Below, one piece after another: positions 22,301 through 33,049 of a DNA stretch of 64,000 nt. The first letter of the stretch is position 1. The number at the start of each line of letters is the position of its first letter. The notes below the pieces were generated by a model, which saw nothing but the letters and a program-made list of their open reading frames with translations, searched no databases and had not been told where the DNA came from. The position numbers and the translations under genes are program-made. The DNA comes from Patiria pectinifera (taxonomy: Eukaryota; Echinodermata; Asteroidea; Valvatida; Asterinidae), in NCBI GenBank assembly GCA_029964075.1, contig CM057144.1:10315281-10379280 (forward strand). The letters are read 5' to 3'.

Positions 22301-25300
22301 GGAGGGCATGTAGGGGAATGGAGGCAATGGTGTCATTGAGACATTTGTAGAACCAAGTAATAGTAAAATTGTATGCCTAATGAAATAAAACATACATAGC
22401 CAAAGCATAAGTGAGTAAACTGCCACCCCAATTCTCATGTGCTGGATCAGCATCAACCATGACCCTATTCTCAAGAAAAGCGTAGGATGACGTGCAAATT
22501 TTGAATCGGATCTCAAGGGTCTAGGTCATCTTTCCTTTTGCATGTGTGGATATGCTACTTTGGGTACCCATCCTCCCCCACCCCTAATTTCTTTTTTTTT
22601 ATTGAATTGTAACAATCAACACAGTGCTCAACTCTGGAAACTGGATGGAACATTTTTGGGTTCGTCTGTGTCCTCTTTGATCGGACACTAACTGTTCGAG
22701 TTGCTTCTCCCGGCCAGATGTTTATTTTTGCAACGTTCCTTACAATGCTGCATCGCCATCTTGCATTCGTCTGCGAAGTACCATCCTTAAATAATGAATA
22801 ACAAAACATGAATAACAAAACACATAATACAGGGGAGGGGGCTGCAAATGTGCTATGTTCAGATCAGCCTTCGTAGCTAAAGAAAATAGTGTTGGTTTTT
22901 TTGTTGTTTTTTACTGCAAACACTATTAATGAAACCGTTTCCTAATTTGCACAATTTATGCAAGCTCCAGAAATCCTAACTTGCAAAGTTGTTTTGCCTG
23001 TCAGTTAGAAAATAATATACTTGTGTAATGTGTTGGAGGAATTATTCATTGTTCTATTCAAGACATTGGTTACTGTGGAATTCACATGGGCATGATCAGT
23101 TTGCTGTTAACTTGGGATAGCGCCCTCTGTTGACAGTTTTGAACAATGGCATATGAACGGTCCTCCAGAGTGAAGCTGACATGCGAATCTGAGAACAAGC
23201 ATTGCCATAGCAATTGATCAACTTAACATACCAGTCAATTTCCTGATTTATTTTTTTACCAAGTGGTCATAAATACAAATCTTGCCAGATCAGTGTTAGA
23301 AATGTTCTGTGAATATCATTCAATACTTATGTACACTGAAATTTTTGTCGGTGTAATTTAGTGTATTTAGTGAAAGCAAAATTTGGGTTTTAGGGGTTGG
23401 GTGATGGTAGAGGCATATTTCTATTCACTTAAACTGTAGCTAAGAAAACATTTTTTTTCCTTCTGCGGAGGAAGTTGTATTTTTATTTATTTTTTCATTT
23501 TATATTGCGTCTAGCGCTTTTATTTCTCGCAACATTGTTTACATTTTTAGAAAAAACATACGTACTTAATACATAGTTACATTATATTACATTAATTAAA
23601 ATAACATGTTACAAAAACTTATTCCAGAAGACTTTGTTTTTCTTCTGTAATTTAGCTCTCAATAAAGTTCTCGAATGAAAGTGTCAAAAGTGTTGATCCA
23701 CTTATTGTCTTGATATGTCTTTAATCTTACTTTGAATATGGAATACATTGCTATTGTTATAATTAAATTTATTTCAAATTCGAAATCAAGGCTTGTTACT
23801 AAATTAAACATTTTTGGCAATTCAAAATAATGTTTTGTTATCGCTTGGTAATACTGAGCAAATTCATTCCAAAAGTTTAATGTATGTACACATGTCACGA
23901 AACTATGATTGTAATCATCAATCTCGTTACATAAACAACACAATGGATTATTTACAATTTTCCATTGATACAATAAGTTTTTGGTCGGTAGTATGCGGTG
24001 TAGAAATTTGTAATTAAAGTTTCTTAACTTAGCTTCTTTTATATTTATAATTTTGTGTTTCCACACAGAATTCCACTGTATTTTTTCATTTAGTACATCT
24101 TCCAGCGCTTGTGACTAACTGGCGTTTTACTCTTTTCGTCAATTAAATTCTTGTATATTTCTTTAGTTGTAATATTTTCTAAACTGCTTAAAGCATCATT
24201 GACGTATACCTGCCTTTCAAAGGGAGTTTTGTTTTATTATTTGCTAGTGTTCTTAACCATTCTTTTGGTATGGCCTTCTTTAATGTGTACATTTCTGCTA
24301 ACCAGTTATGTTTCTTAATTAGTTTGTCTCTGATATACTCAATTGACAATTCACCATTTTCGGTCAGAAGGTCATTAACGTAAATGATGTTGGATTTAAT
24401 CCAGTTGCTTAAATACAATGGCTTGTTTTTATACTTTATATAGTTATTACCCCACAGTATTTGTGCTTTTATATTAGTTGGCTGTAAATCAATTTGTACA
24501 GTCTTTGTTGAGTTTAGTTCCTGCCAACAAAATATTAACTCTTTATAAAATTGTGGAAGGTTTAATGTGATGCTTGAACAGCACTTTGCTTTTTTAAAAT
24601 TCATATTGAGGACTGAAAGGTCTGGGCAACATGAGTTTAAAAATAAATTGCAAAGGATTTTCCATTTCCCAATCTTATTGTTTAACAATTTGAATACCCA
24701 GTTACATTTAAGTGCTATATTATGAGATTGGAAGTCAGTTAGGTTAAGACCACCTTCGTTTAAATTGCGAATCATTGTTTTCCTTGAAATTTTGTCTGTT
24801 TTGACATTCCAGATAAACGGAAACACTAAGTTATCTATTTTCGAAACATACTTTTGTGGGGTTGGAATAACAGATGCTAAAAAAGTAAATATTGGTATTG
24901 CCAGACTATTTACAATTGTTACTCTTCCTGGTAATGTCAGATGCCTTCTTTTCCATTGATTAATTAAGTTCGCACAATTTATCACCTTGTCTTCCCAAAT
25001 TGATTCATAACATTCATTCATATTATTTCCAAAATAAACGCCTAATGTTTTAACTGGTTCGGGCTGCCAATTTATAATTTCTAGAAGGTTTTGGTCCAGA
25101 TCAATGTTACCAATAATTAGTCGTTTTGTTTTTGGAGGTTAAGTTTTGGTCCTGCAATTCTTCCAAAATTGGTCACAATATTGATGGCATTTGTAATTGA
25201 TGCAGATCAGATAAGAAAAGAGTTGTATCATCTGCGTACATTGAAATACGTAAATCTGTTTTGTTTGTTATTTTGACCCCATTAATGTCTTGGTTCATTC

Positions 25301-28300
25301 TTATTCTATTCGCAAGAACTTCTGCAATGATTAGGAATAACAGTGCAGACAGCGGACATCCTTGCCTTAGGCCTTGTTTTAACGTAAAAAAATTGAGATA
25401 TATGGCCATTTTTAATTATTGTACTTTGAATATTTTTATACATTGTTCGGATCTCCAAAGTTGAATTTTATCAGCGTTTTGAATAGAAAGTCCCATTCTA
25501 CTGTGTCAAAAGCCTTTTCGTAGTCTAAGAAGAGAATTGCCGTATTTTTGTCTTTCATTTTACTAAAATGAATGACATCATCAATTAATCTTATACTGTT
25601 TCCTATGAATCTTCCTTTGATGTAACCGGACTGATCTTCTTGAATGATGTTTCCTATAACACTTGATAAACGATTTGCTAAAGCTTTCGCAGCTATTTTA
25701 TAATCAATGTTTAAAAGACTAATAGGTCGCCAGTTTTTTAAATTGGTTCGGTCACCTTCTTATACAAAAGTGAAATTACAGCACGGCGTTGTGACGTAGG
25801 GAGTTCTCCTTCTTTATAACTTCTGTTCATTGAACCTATGAAGAGGAATTTATTTTTTTCCCAAAAAACTTGATAAAATTCTACGGTTAGACCATCTATA
25901 CCTGGGCTTTTATTATTTTTCAGAGTTTTTAATGCTTTGGCATATTCTGCTTCAGTGAGGATTCCTTCACAGTTTTCTTTTTGTTTTTCATCTAGCACAA
26001 AGTCAAATTCTGTGTCATTTAGGTATTCGTCCATTTGATCGGCCTTAACATTATTTGAAGAGTAAAGTTTTTGGTAAAAGGTTTTCTGCTCATGGAGTAT
26101 TTCAATTTGATCTTTTATTATGCTGCCGTTTTCACTCTTCAGCTATGTAATGTGTTTTCTCAAGGCATTGCGTTTTTCAAGACCTAAAAAGTATCTACTG
26201 TTCTTTTCACCTTCCTCAGACCATCTTTCTCTGGATCGAACCTTTTGCCCTTCAATCTCTTTATCATACATGTGCTCTAATGTGCTTTGAAGTTTGTTTC
26301 TCAAAAGAATTGTCTTCAAAATCTCTATTCAAGTTTCTTATTCTGGCTTTTATCGATTCTTTGACTAAGTTTTCTACATTCTTTTTCCTTTTTGAATAAC
26401 GGATAGTAAAGTCACTGATTTTTATTTTGCAAATTTCCCATCGACATCTTTCATCTTCAAAATCCGTTATTAGCTCTTCTGACAACTTATCCAAGTACAA
26501 TTGCATTTTATTTTGAAAAGTGTTATCACTGAGAAGTGAGCTATTAAATTTCTAGTATCCTTGTCCTCGTTGAATATTGTTTACAATAAATTTTATTGAA
26601 ATCGCTTGGTGATCGGTTTTAATGCCTGGTCGTATATCACTTGATATGACTATGTCTACCAGCGAACTGGAAATAAGAAAGTAGTCAATTCTGGTTTTTA
26701 TTAGTGGATTCTTTCTTCTGAAGGTATACTGATACATGTTTGGATTTTGGTCTCTCCATATGTCTGTTAAGAATTTCTTTTTGCAAAGGTCGTTAATGAA
26801 GGTTGTATCTCGCTTACATATCTTAATTCCTCCCTCTTTATCACATTTGTGGTTTAAAACACAGTTGAAGTCACCACCTAAAATAAGTTCATTATTGTTA
26901 GGAATATATTGAGATATCCATTTGTCTACCTTTTTAAAGAATTGTACCCTTTCTTTACAAGTGTTGGGGGCATATATATTCATAAACAGAATACCTTTGT
27001 CTTCATGAATTGTGTTAATTAAACATATTCTTCCAAAAGAGTCACAGTGTATACCATTTATCTCAATATTAGCTGATTTGTTAATTATTATACTAGTTCC
27101 CCGACTGTAGGAGTCACCATGTGAATGAAAACTTTCTCCATCATGTAAGTCATATATATCATGAATACTTGTTATATTTTTTGCATGAAAAAAGTAAGAC
27201 TGCTGCAAACTGCTTACTGACTGGATGGACCTGAAATGTATAAATCTAAAAATTAATGTGGCCTGACGTTGCGAACTTAGCAAGTTCTTCTTCAGAGGCT
27301 AAAACAGAAATGACAGAGGTACAAACATTAACATGGGGGTGCACACAAACACGCAGGGCTGAAAGAAGAAACACAAAAGGAGGATTAGGTGGGAAAGGTG
27401 TGGAAAGATGCAGGGGAGGGTGGATGAGAGAACAAAGGAACAAAGGGAGATGGCAAACCACAAAGGGTCTAGTGTGAACCAGGGAGGGATCAGAAAGGGG
27501 AAGGATCAAAGGTCACAGGGAGTGGGAACGGACAAAAGAGTGTGAGAGTGATGATGATTGGGGGGGGGGGAAACAGTATGGGGGTGGAAAGGGATGAAAG
27601 ATGGGGGAAGATGGGTAAACACAAACAAGGAAGACCAGGTGGATTATCTGTAACGGAAGACAATGGAGGAAGAAAAGGATTAATCATTCCCTAATTGGAT
27701 GTTGAGACCATGTGGTTGAATAGTTCGAAGACGATTCATCCACACTTTCTCTCTGCTGAGGCGAACTGAGTCCTTGCGATGGCCAAGAGATTCAATGCCC
27801 TGCAAAATCATATCAGAAATGGAGTGGTTAGGCAGGTTGAAGTGATGACCAACAGGGGTGTCTAGTTTCTTGGTGTTGACCGTTGACCGGTGGGCATAGA
27901 AACGCTTCTTGAGCGTATTCTTAGTCTCACCTACATACTGCACTCCACAGACCCTGCAAGAAATGAGATATATGACATTAGAGGTGTTACAAGTGATGTT
28001 ACCAATGGTTCTGTGGGTAGTGACAGAAGAGTGGCCAGAAAAGGAGTCAGACTCCTGGATATGAATCTGGCAGACAACACATCTGGAACTGCACTTGAAA
28101 GTACCATGCTGGGTGGGAGGGGATGCATCTAAGGATGGGACTTCAGCTCGAACAATCAGGTCCCGTAGATTTCGAGGACGTCTGTAAGCCAATGTGGGGC
28201 CGTTGGGGATGGCGCGGGCAAGGCGATCTGAAGTATGGAGGATATGATGATTGTCATTTGTGATTTTGCGAAGGGGAGGGAGATTGGGGTGAAACGTGGT

Positions 28301-31300
28301 AACCAAGGGAATCATGGGTTTGGCCATGGCATCAGGGGCCTTTCCCGTGAGGGCTAGATTTCTGGGGATAGCTTTAGCTCTGGCAATGGCACGATGAACT
28401 TGGCGAGAGCTGTGACCCCTGGCCACCAAGTTGTTCCTCAGTATCTGTGTATGGCGGGAGAAATCGGAATCATTAGAACAAATTCTTCTGAGTCTGAGTG
28501 CCTGGCTGAACGCTATGCCAGTTTTGCAGTGCCTGGGGTGACAGCTGGAGGAGTGGAGGTACTGGTGGGTGTCTGTGGGTTTGGAATACAGGTCAGTGGT
28601 TAGTGAGTTGCCTTGCTTGCGGACGGTGACATCCAGAAAGTGGGTTTGGTGAGCCGAGAACTCCGACGTGAATTTGATGGTTCTGTGGAAGGAATTGATG
28701 TGGTTAGTGAAGGTCAAGAGACTGTCCTCATCACTGGTCCAGATGAAAAAAACATCATCAATATATCTCCACCAGATCCAAGGGCGACATGGGGCCGAGG
28801 CAAGCATGCGTTCTTCGAGGTCACCCATGAAGAGGCAAGCCATGGAAGGGGCCATGCGAGTGCCCATTGCGGTGCCGTGTACCTGTAGATAGTGTTCACC
28901 AAGGAAGGAAAAATTGTTCTTCGTTAGTATAAGTCTCATGAGGGTGCCAACATCACTGATGGGAGGAGTCATGTGTCCTGCCTTGGCCAGAGCCAAGGAG
29001 CAAGCACGAACACCCTCCTCATGTGGGATGTTGGTGTACAGAGATGAGACGTCGAAAGTCCCAATGATGGCTGTGCTGGGAATCTGGTCCTTGATTCCTT
29101 CAAGCTTGCGTAGGAAGTCTGGGGTGTCGTGAATGTATGACGAAATCTGTGGGACAAGGGGTTTGAGAAAACTGTCAATGAACAGGGAGATGCGTTCCGT
29201 GGGTGAGCCATTACCGGAGATGATGGGTCTACCGGGGTTGCCAGCCTTGTGAATCTTGGGTAGAAGGTAAAATCTGGCAGTCCTACAATCACAGGGAGAA
29301 AGGAATTTGTGAGCTTTCTTGGACAACTGGTCACGTGATCGCATATCGTCAAGTACCTGTTGTATATCTCGACAGAAAGTGCCTGTGGGGTCAGAGTCAA
29401 GGCGGGTATAGTTAGTGCGATTATCCAACTGGCGGTGGGCCTCATCAATGTACTGCTGACGATCCATGATGACCACAGCTGAACCTTTATCTGCTGGCTT
29501 GATGATGATGTCGGTGCGAGAGCGCAAGGAGTTGAGAGCCAGGCGCTCCTCTTTGGGGAGATTATCATGAGTCCTGTGGGGGAAGTTGTCCGGGTTAGTG
29601 ACTTGGGAATTGATAACTTGAACATATGTCTCTATGGCTGGCACACGATTCTTGGGGGGTACCCATGAACTCTTGACTCGAAAAGGCTCAGGTTCACACG
29701 GTTCACTGTCCAGGAAAAACTCACGCAGACGGATTCTACGGTAGTATTCCGTGAGGTCTTGGCTGAGCTGAACCTGGTTCACAGAACGGGGAGCGGGACA
29801 AAAATTGAGACCCTTGGAGAGAAGTTTGTGCTCTGCGTCAGATATTGATGAGGAAGAAAGATTAACTACAGTGTTGACAGGGGGTTCTGGAGGTGGCGTG
29901 GTAGATGGGGACCTAGGATGTCTGAAACGTCTGTGTCTGCGTTGCTGTTGCTTGGCACGCAAGCCACCAATCTTCTTGTTTCTCCTGTTGAGTAGGACAG
30001 AGTCAAGGTTAGACAAACCCCTTTCAATCTCATCATGGAAATTCCTGTACGTGGAATCAGAACAACTGGATTTGAGTTGGGAGTCAAGGTGGGAAATATT
30101 CTGATGGAGGTCCTCACGTGTAAATTGACACTGCTGAGAGAGAATATTGATGAGTTTAATAGAGGCACCATGTAAAACTTGATTCTATTGATGTTATATT
30201 TTTTGTGAAGTGTGTTTCTTGAATAAAGAAGACATCAGCTTTCTGATCTTTAAACCATTTGTATATTGCTAGGCGTTTATTTCTATCCCTCAATCCCCGA
30301 ACATTCAAGCTAATTACATGGAGAGACGTCATAGTAAAGGAAGGAAATCAGACCGTCTTTGTTATTTATCTTTACGTTTGTCCCATAGTTTTGGGTAGGT
30401 TCAGCTGGTATTATACCTGGTGAATTCTTCCTCGTCCGTGTCAAACTGGCTTTCTGTAGGTTGATTTCGTGCTCCTTGGTGTACTGGTGTTGTGCGTTTG
30501 CTGTGACGCTTCCTCCGTTTGCTTCGTCTCTCTGGCTTGTTTGCTGCTCCTTCCTCATGCTCGACAGGGGTTGTTGGGCTTGGTCGAGGTCTCTTCGGGG
30601 TAACAGTCGTCTCAGTGGGACAAGGTGTTGATGGCGGGGGCTGTTTCTCGATGTGGCATTGAAAGGCTGACTCGATAACACGGATCGCGTCAGCTGTGTT
30701 TGGAGTCGTTGGAGCGATGTCCGCTGTGTTGTTTGTATTGTCTTCAGCTGGTGACGACATTGTTGATTTGGATAGTTCTGTTGATGGGTGGGTTTTGTTT
30801 GGCATGCTGGATTGCAGGGTTTCTGGTTGTGGGCGTTCTATCAGCTGTTGAGGTCTGAACACAGGATGGCTTTCATCAAAGGACGGGCAACAGGGGTCGC
30901 CTTTCCTATGTCCCGATTGGTGGCATTCATAGCATGTCGGAGGATTTTGACAAGTTCCTCCATCGTGGCCAACTTGAAGGCAGTTGAGGCACACGTGATC
31001 TTTCATGCGGTCTTCCCTCTCTTTGATTTTCTGTTCCTTATGGTAGATGGTTGCACTAAATCCAGATATTCTAAGTCCTTTAGGAAGAGGCTTGGCCGGG
31101 ATGGTGATGTATACAAAGCGCTTACCTGTTTTGAAACGAGTAAGTCTGCCGTTGTAGTCCCGTGCGCACTCCATCTTGACGGCACACAAGAGCTTGGCCC
31201 CATTCCTTTCCAGTTCGGGCGCTATGTCCTCATTGGAGACTGAGATAGGGAGGTCTGAAATTATCACCTTTGTGGACTGGTAATCTTCAGCCAGAAAAGG

Positions 31301-32686
31301 GTTGTTATCAAGGAGCTTGACGTGTTGCCTCCGTAGTGAGATCCCAGTGGCAAGTAGTGTAGCTCTTGCTTCCTTGTTCGTAGGGTAGATTCGCCACAAG
31401 CCTCGAACTAGCTGGGCTCCTTCAAGGGTGTTGTAGCCAGAAACCTTTTCAGCAGCTGTGCAGATCTCATACGTATCTAATTTGCTGTACCCTTCTGCTT
31501 GCGTGACTGATCTTTGTAAGAAGAATACTGGTCTTGTGATGTTGGGAGTGGCGCCCCCCGTTTTCATTGCGCTGACGTATGTCGTCATTTCTTCCAGTCG
31601 AATGATGTTTTCACCTTTAATATCGTGAAAACACTATTATTTTTTGTTTCTATGTCAAGTCTAGATTGTTCACTTACTGTGATTGTTTCGATGTTTGCAA
31701 GTACACGAGTAAAAAAACAGGTTTTTAAGGCTTAATTTGCTTGACGATCGGGAGCTAAAGTAGAGCACGTCTGGTCGCTTGCGATCCTCGGTAGTCGGCT
31801 AGTTAACAAATCTGTGTGTGCGGCCAAATTGAAGAAGTGTTATCCAAGAAAATGTTAATGGAAGCCTTTTTCAGCATTTGAATACCATTTTCTTGACAAA
31901 AGTAGGAAAATTATAATAACTATCCACAAACAACATACATGTACTTATAAATTTGAGAACAAATGTCAAGAAATTAGACTTCTGAGGAACAACTTTATTA
32001 AAATTACCTGTTTCGTAATTGGAAGTGGTATCTCTGGTACAGATATTGCCTCAGCAGCGCCTATAGCAAGCCCATCACCTTGTTTACAAGTCTACATAAA
32101 GGAAAAACACAGGCACATCAATACATTTTTAGCATGATCGATTTGCATCCAATATATTAATAACAATCAGAGGGAGGTCGATAGGGGTTAGAATGTGACA
32201 ACTGCAATGTATACATGTACATGTACTACAAGTGCAATTAGAAACAAAAATGTAAACAGCGCACTATCAATTATTATACGGTATGTGTCAAGCCCTACAC
32301 ATACACACTGTACCTTGTTGGAGGTAGAACAACTCTTAGTGCTAGCACCTGGAGTGGAGGAGGGCATTTCTAACTGTGGACTATACTTCATATCGTATTC
32401 GGTGAAGGCATCCTGGAGGACCTGTGTTAAAAGAGAGGAAAGAAAATTAGACAAAAATTAGCCCCAAAGAAACTTTCATTTTGGACTGCGGGTCTTGGCA
32501 GTCGGCCGTGAAATGCTCGCCACAGACGAGACTCCATTTGGACAGGCAGAAGTCTGACCGCGTCGTCTCGACAAACTTGATCCATTGCCGACGAACGACC
32601 TCATTCTTTGGAAATTCAAAATATCTCAATTCTGAATCTTTTGCGGAATTTCGTGTACAACCTCCGATCACACAGGATTTGGGCAT
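16315..32686 (-). CDS. THAP domain/DDE transposase, Kolobok type, 12 exons
   Basis: Exons, read by eye: 32686-32474, 32421-32314, 32091-32008, about 19883-19694, 19454-19101, 18719-18524, 18292-18097, 18000-17755, about 17622-17451, 17248-17094, 17048-16940 and 16595-16315 (TAA), about 770 residues. Exon 1 is a THAP C2CH zinc finger: CVIGGC, then W (residue 35), then CGEHF (residues 55-59), for sequence-specific DNA binding. The core has 'TDMRADNMGHSAKYG' (likely first Asp), TDRH then YDVWH (second Asp region, D(2)H motif), 'YWIAASTPDGD' and SCVESFHS (likely Glu), then a lysine-rich tail. Donors and acceptors are mostly canonical and phases agree from exon 4 to exon 11. Exceptions: an in-frame TAA at 18284-18286 in exon 7, and exon 12 does not join exon 11 in phase, so a missed small exon or an indel is likely. 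Intron 3 holds all the nested retroelements. Probably inactive copy. Confidence 0.75.
19920..22350 (-). mobile_element. 5'-truncated RTE/CR1-like LINE in transposase intron
   Basis: A non-LTR retrotransposon remnant. From 22345 the end of the AP-type endonuclease is visible (GGYFNAH in place of GDFNAH, then IDFIL and GSDHR), interrupted by a TGA near 22144. The frame 21944-20787 holds the reverse transcriptase N-half: 'KAPGLDNIPIEVW', 'PDNYRGISL', 'FIDFRKAFDSVDR' and GVLQGDPLAP. A frameshift follows, and the catalytic YADD box reads YADAISLL (about 20688-20665), so the second Asp is lost. A C-terminal 'RRLRLAGHVHRHNEPASK' ends near 20100. It cannot be active. The clade is uncertain. It interrupts intron 3 of the transposase gene just upstream of exon 4. 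Confidence 0.8.
22351..23470. other. intron sequence, no feature recognised
   Basis: Between two LINE insertions. A minus-strand frame around 22555-22818 has no domain; an unrecognised transposase exon here cannot be excluded. No RNA gene or clear repeat seen. Confidence 0.4.
27261..27299 (-). ncRNA. hammerhead-ribozyme-like motif in Penelope 3' region
   Basis: On the minus strand it reads GCCTCTGAAGAAGAACTT, GCT, AAGTTC, GCAACGTCAGGC. It has a CUGANGA-type box (CTGAAGA), a six-base stem GAACTT/AAGTTC, then GCAA where the canonical core is GAAA, then a CGTC before AGGC that can pair with the leading GCCT. Hammerheads are known in Penelope-like elements. The G-C-A-A core suggests an impaired or divergent ribozyme. 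Confidence 0.45.
27680..30184 (-). CDS. Penelope-like RT with C-terminal GIY-YIG endonuclease
   Basis: An open frame of about 830 codons with no stop, entered at the 5' junction (a TAG lies at the junction itself). Reverse transcriptase motifs in order: PADKGSAVVI, 'GTFDVSSLYTNIPHEEG' (motif A Asp), 'GTAMGTRMAPSMACLF' (motif B), WRYIDDVFF (catalytic YxDD), HFLDVTV. The C-terminus is a GIY-YIG nuclease: 'NVIYLISCRVCGVQYVGE' with TKNTLKKRFYAHR, then the catalytic-type E in SREKVWMNRL and N in HGLN. RT plus GIY-YIG in one protein is the defining architecture of Penelope-like retroelements, which nick target DNA with the nuclease. The absence of any stop suggests recent insertion. The missing N-terminus means this copy probably cannot start translation on its own. 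Confidence 0.85.
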   Translation of the reverse strand, partial: NQVLHGASIKLINILSQQCQFTREDLHQNISHLDSQLKSSCSDSTYRNFHDEIERGLSNLDSVLLNRRNKKIGGLRAKQQQRRHRRFRHPRSPSTTPPPEPPVNTVVNLSSSSISDAEHKLLSKGLNFCPAPRSVNQVQLSQDLTEYYRRIRLREFFLDSEPCEPEPFRVKSSWVPPKNRVPAIETYVQVINSQVTNPDNFPHRTHDNLPKEERLALNSLRSRTDIIIKPADKGSAVVIMDRQQYIDEAHRQLDNRTNYTRLDSDPTGTFCRDIQQVLDDMRSRDQLSKKAHKFLSPCDCRTARFYLLPKIHKAGNPGRPIISGNGSPTERISLFIDSFLKPLVPQISSYIHDTPDFLRKLEGIKDQIPSTAIIGTFDVSSLYTNIPHEEGVRACSLALAKAGHMTPPISDVGTLMRLILTKNNFSFLGEHYLQVHGTAMGTRMAPSMACLFMGDLEERMLASAPCRPWIWWRYIDDVFFIWTSDEDSLLTFTNHINSFHRTIKFTSEFSAHQTHFLDVTVRKQGNSLTTDLYSKPTDTHQYLHSSSCHPRHCKTGIAFSQALRLRRICSNDSDFSRHTQILRNNLVARGHSSRQVHRAIARAKAIPRNLALTGKAPDAMAKPMIPLVTTFHPNLPPLRKITNDNHHILHTSDRLARAIPNGPTLAYRRPRNLRDLIVRAEVPSLDASPPTQHGTFKCSSRCVVCQIHIQESDSFSGHSSVTTHRTIGNITCNTSNVIYLISCRVCGVQYVGETKNTLKKRFYAHRSTVNTKKLDTPVGHHFNLPNHSISDMILQGIESLGHRKDSVRLSREKVWMNRLRTIQPHGLNIQLGND
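30401..31588 (-). CDS. LINE ORF1, zinc-knuckle nucleic-acid-binding protein
   Basis: 395 codons, uninterrupted. A central region (about residues 105-185) resembles an RRM-like nucleic-acid-binding fold ('STKVIISDLPISVSNED' then 'CARDYNGRLTRFKTGKR'). It is followed by two CCHC-type knuckles, CLNCLQVGHDGGTC and CYECHQSGHRKGDPCC, and a basic Ser/Thr/Pro-rich tail with RRSKRRKRHSKR. In this retrotransposon class ORF1p coats the element RNA. The ORF2 start follows 68 bp downstream. Unlike ORF2 it has no stop. Confidence 0.75.
   Translation of the reverse strand: MTTYVSAMKTGGATPNITRPVFFLQRSVTQAEGYSKLDTYEICTAAEKVSGYNTLEGAQLVRGLWRIYPTNKEARATLLATGISLRRQHVKLLDNNPFLAEDYQSTKVIISDLPISVSNEDIAPELERNGAKLLCAVKMECARDYNGRLTRFKTGKRFVYITIPAKPLPKGLRISGFSATIYHKEQKIKEREDRMKDHVCLNCLQVGHDGGTCQNPPTCYECHQSGHRKGDPCCPSFDESHPVFRPQQLIERPQPETLQSSMPNKTHPSTELSKSTMSSPAEDNTNNTADIAPTTPNTADAIRVIESAFQCHIEKQPPPSTPCPTETTVTPKRPRPSPTTPVEHEEGAANKPERRSKRRKRHSKRTTPVHQGARNQPTESQFDTDEEEFTRYNTS
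31621..32007. other. intron 3 remnant, no gene
   Basis: Sequence between the LINE 5' region and exon 3 of the transposase. It contains an ACATACATGTAC tract near 31930 and nothing else recognisable. Confidence 0.4.
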
Positions 32687-33049
32687 TTTCCTAAAATCAC
32701 GGAGAAAGGAGCATAAACTTCACGGGTCTTCAATAAAGTTCAGCTGGATCGCGAACGCCATACCGTGTACGTGTCCGTGTGTGTACGTAACGTAGGCACT
32801 GCAGCCGTCGCGTAAACCATCCGTGCCACGGGTACCAGTTGTCGTGTTTTCTCCGGTATGACGTCATAATACTTTCGATTCTCAACAGCGCCGCCAGCGG
32901 TCAATTCGTGAAAAGTTTTCATAAACTCGCAAGAAACCGTCCATAATTTCTCACAAAATAACACAAAATTCACAAGCAAAACAGACATTCTTTTGAAATG
33001 AATGTTTAATTTATTTAATACTGAACACAATAACGTACAATTTCAACAC

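Larger units (their letters stand above)
27184..30191 (-). mobile_element. Penelope-like element with 14-bp target duplication
   Basis: TGTTATATTTTTTG occurs at 27170-27183 and 30192-30205, and the interrupted LINE reading frame resumes across the pair, so the insertion boundaries are well defined. The element is about 3.0 kb, 5'-truncated within its own reading frame (no start codon before the junction), with a 3' region of about 500 bp that is GA-rich on the plus strand (27340-27660) and a hammerhead-like motif near the 3' end. Confidence 0.85.
23650..30332 (-). pseudogene. LINE ORF2 (endonuclease-RT), split and frameshifted
   Basis: Starts at ATG 30332 with 'VISLNVRGLRDRNKR' and 'FFIQETHF', the beginning of an AP-type endonuclease. 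It breaks off at the Penelope-like insertion and resumes from 27169 with 'ILGGDFNCVLN', 'KTRIDYFLIS' and 'KTDHQAISI'. The reverse transcriptase is spread over frames at 26034-25738 ('NNKSPGIDGLTVEFY'), 25409-25173 ('GLRQGCPLSALLF', MYADDTTL with intact YADD) and 25021-24188 ('LTLPGRVTIVNS'). A C-terminal Cys/His cluster (CCLCN...HSFVTC) lies near 23940. At least four frameshifts make it non-functional as read. Confidence 0.8.
23475..31620 (-). mobile_element. L1/Tx1-like LINE, split by a Penelope-like element
   Basis: A two-ORF non-LTR retrotransposon: ORF1 31588-30401, ORF2 from 30332 down to about 23650, 3' end in an A-rich tail (T-rich on the plus strand, 23477-23505). A Penelope-like element (27184-30191) splits the ORF2 endonuclease and is flanked by a 14-bp duplication of LINE sequence. 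ORF2 also has several frameshifts. The host target duplication of the LINE was not found. It lies in intron 3 of the transposase gene, in the same orientation. Confidence 0.8.

Noticed and set aside
27256..27690. Plus- and minus-strand frames in the purine-rich region
   Set aside because: This is the 3' non-coding part of the Penelope-like element, strongly GA-skewed, without protein features.
28390..29625. Several frames on the other strand or in shifted frame
   Set aside because: Shadows of the long Penelope-like reading frame; codon bias of the real frame explains them.
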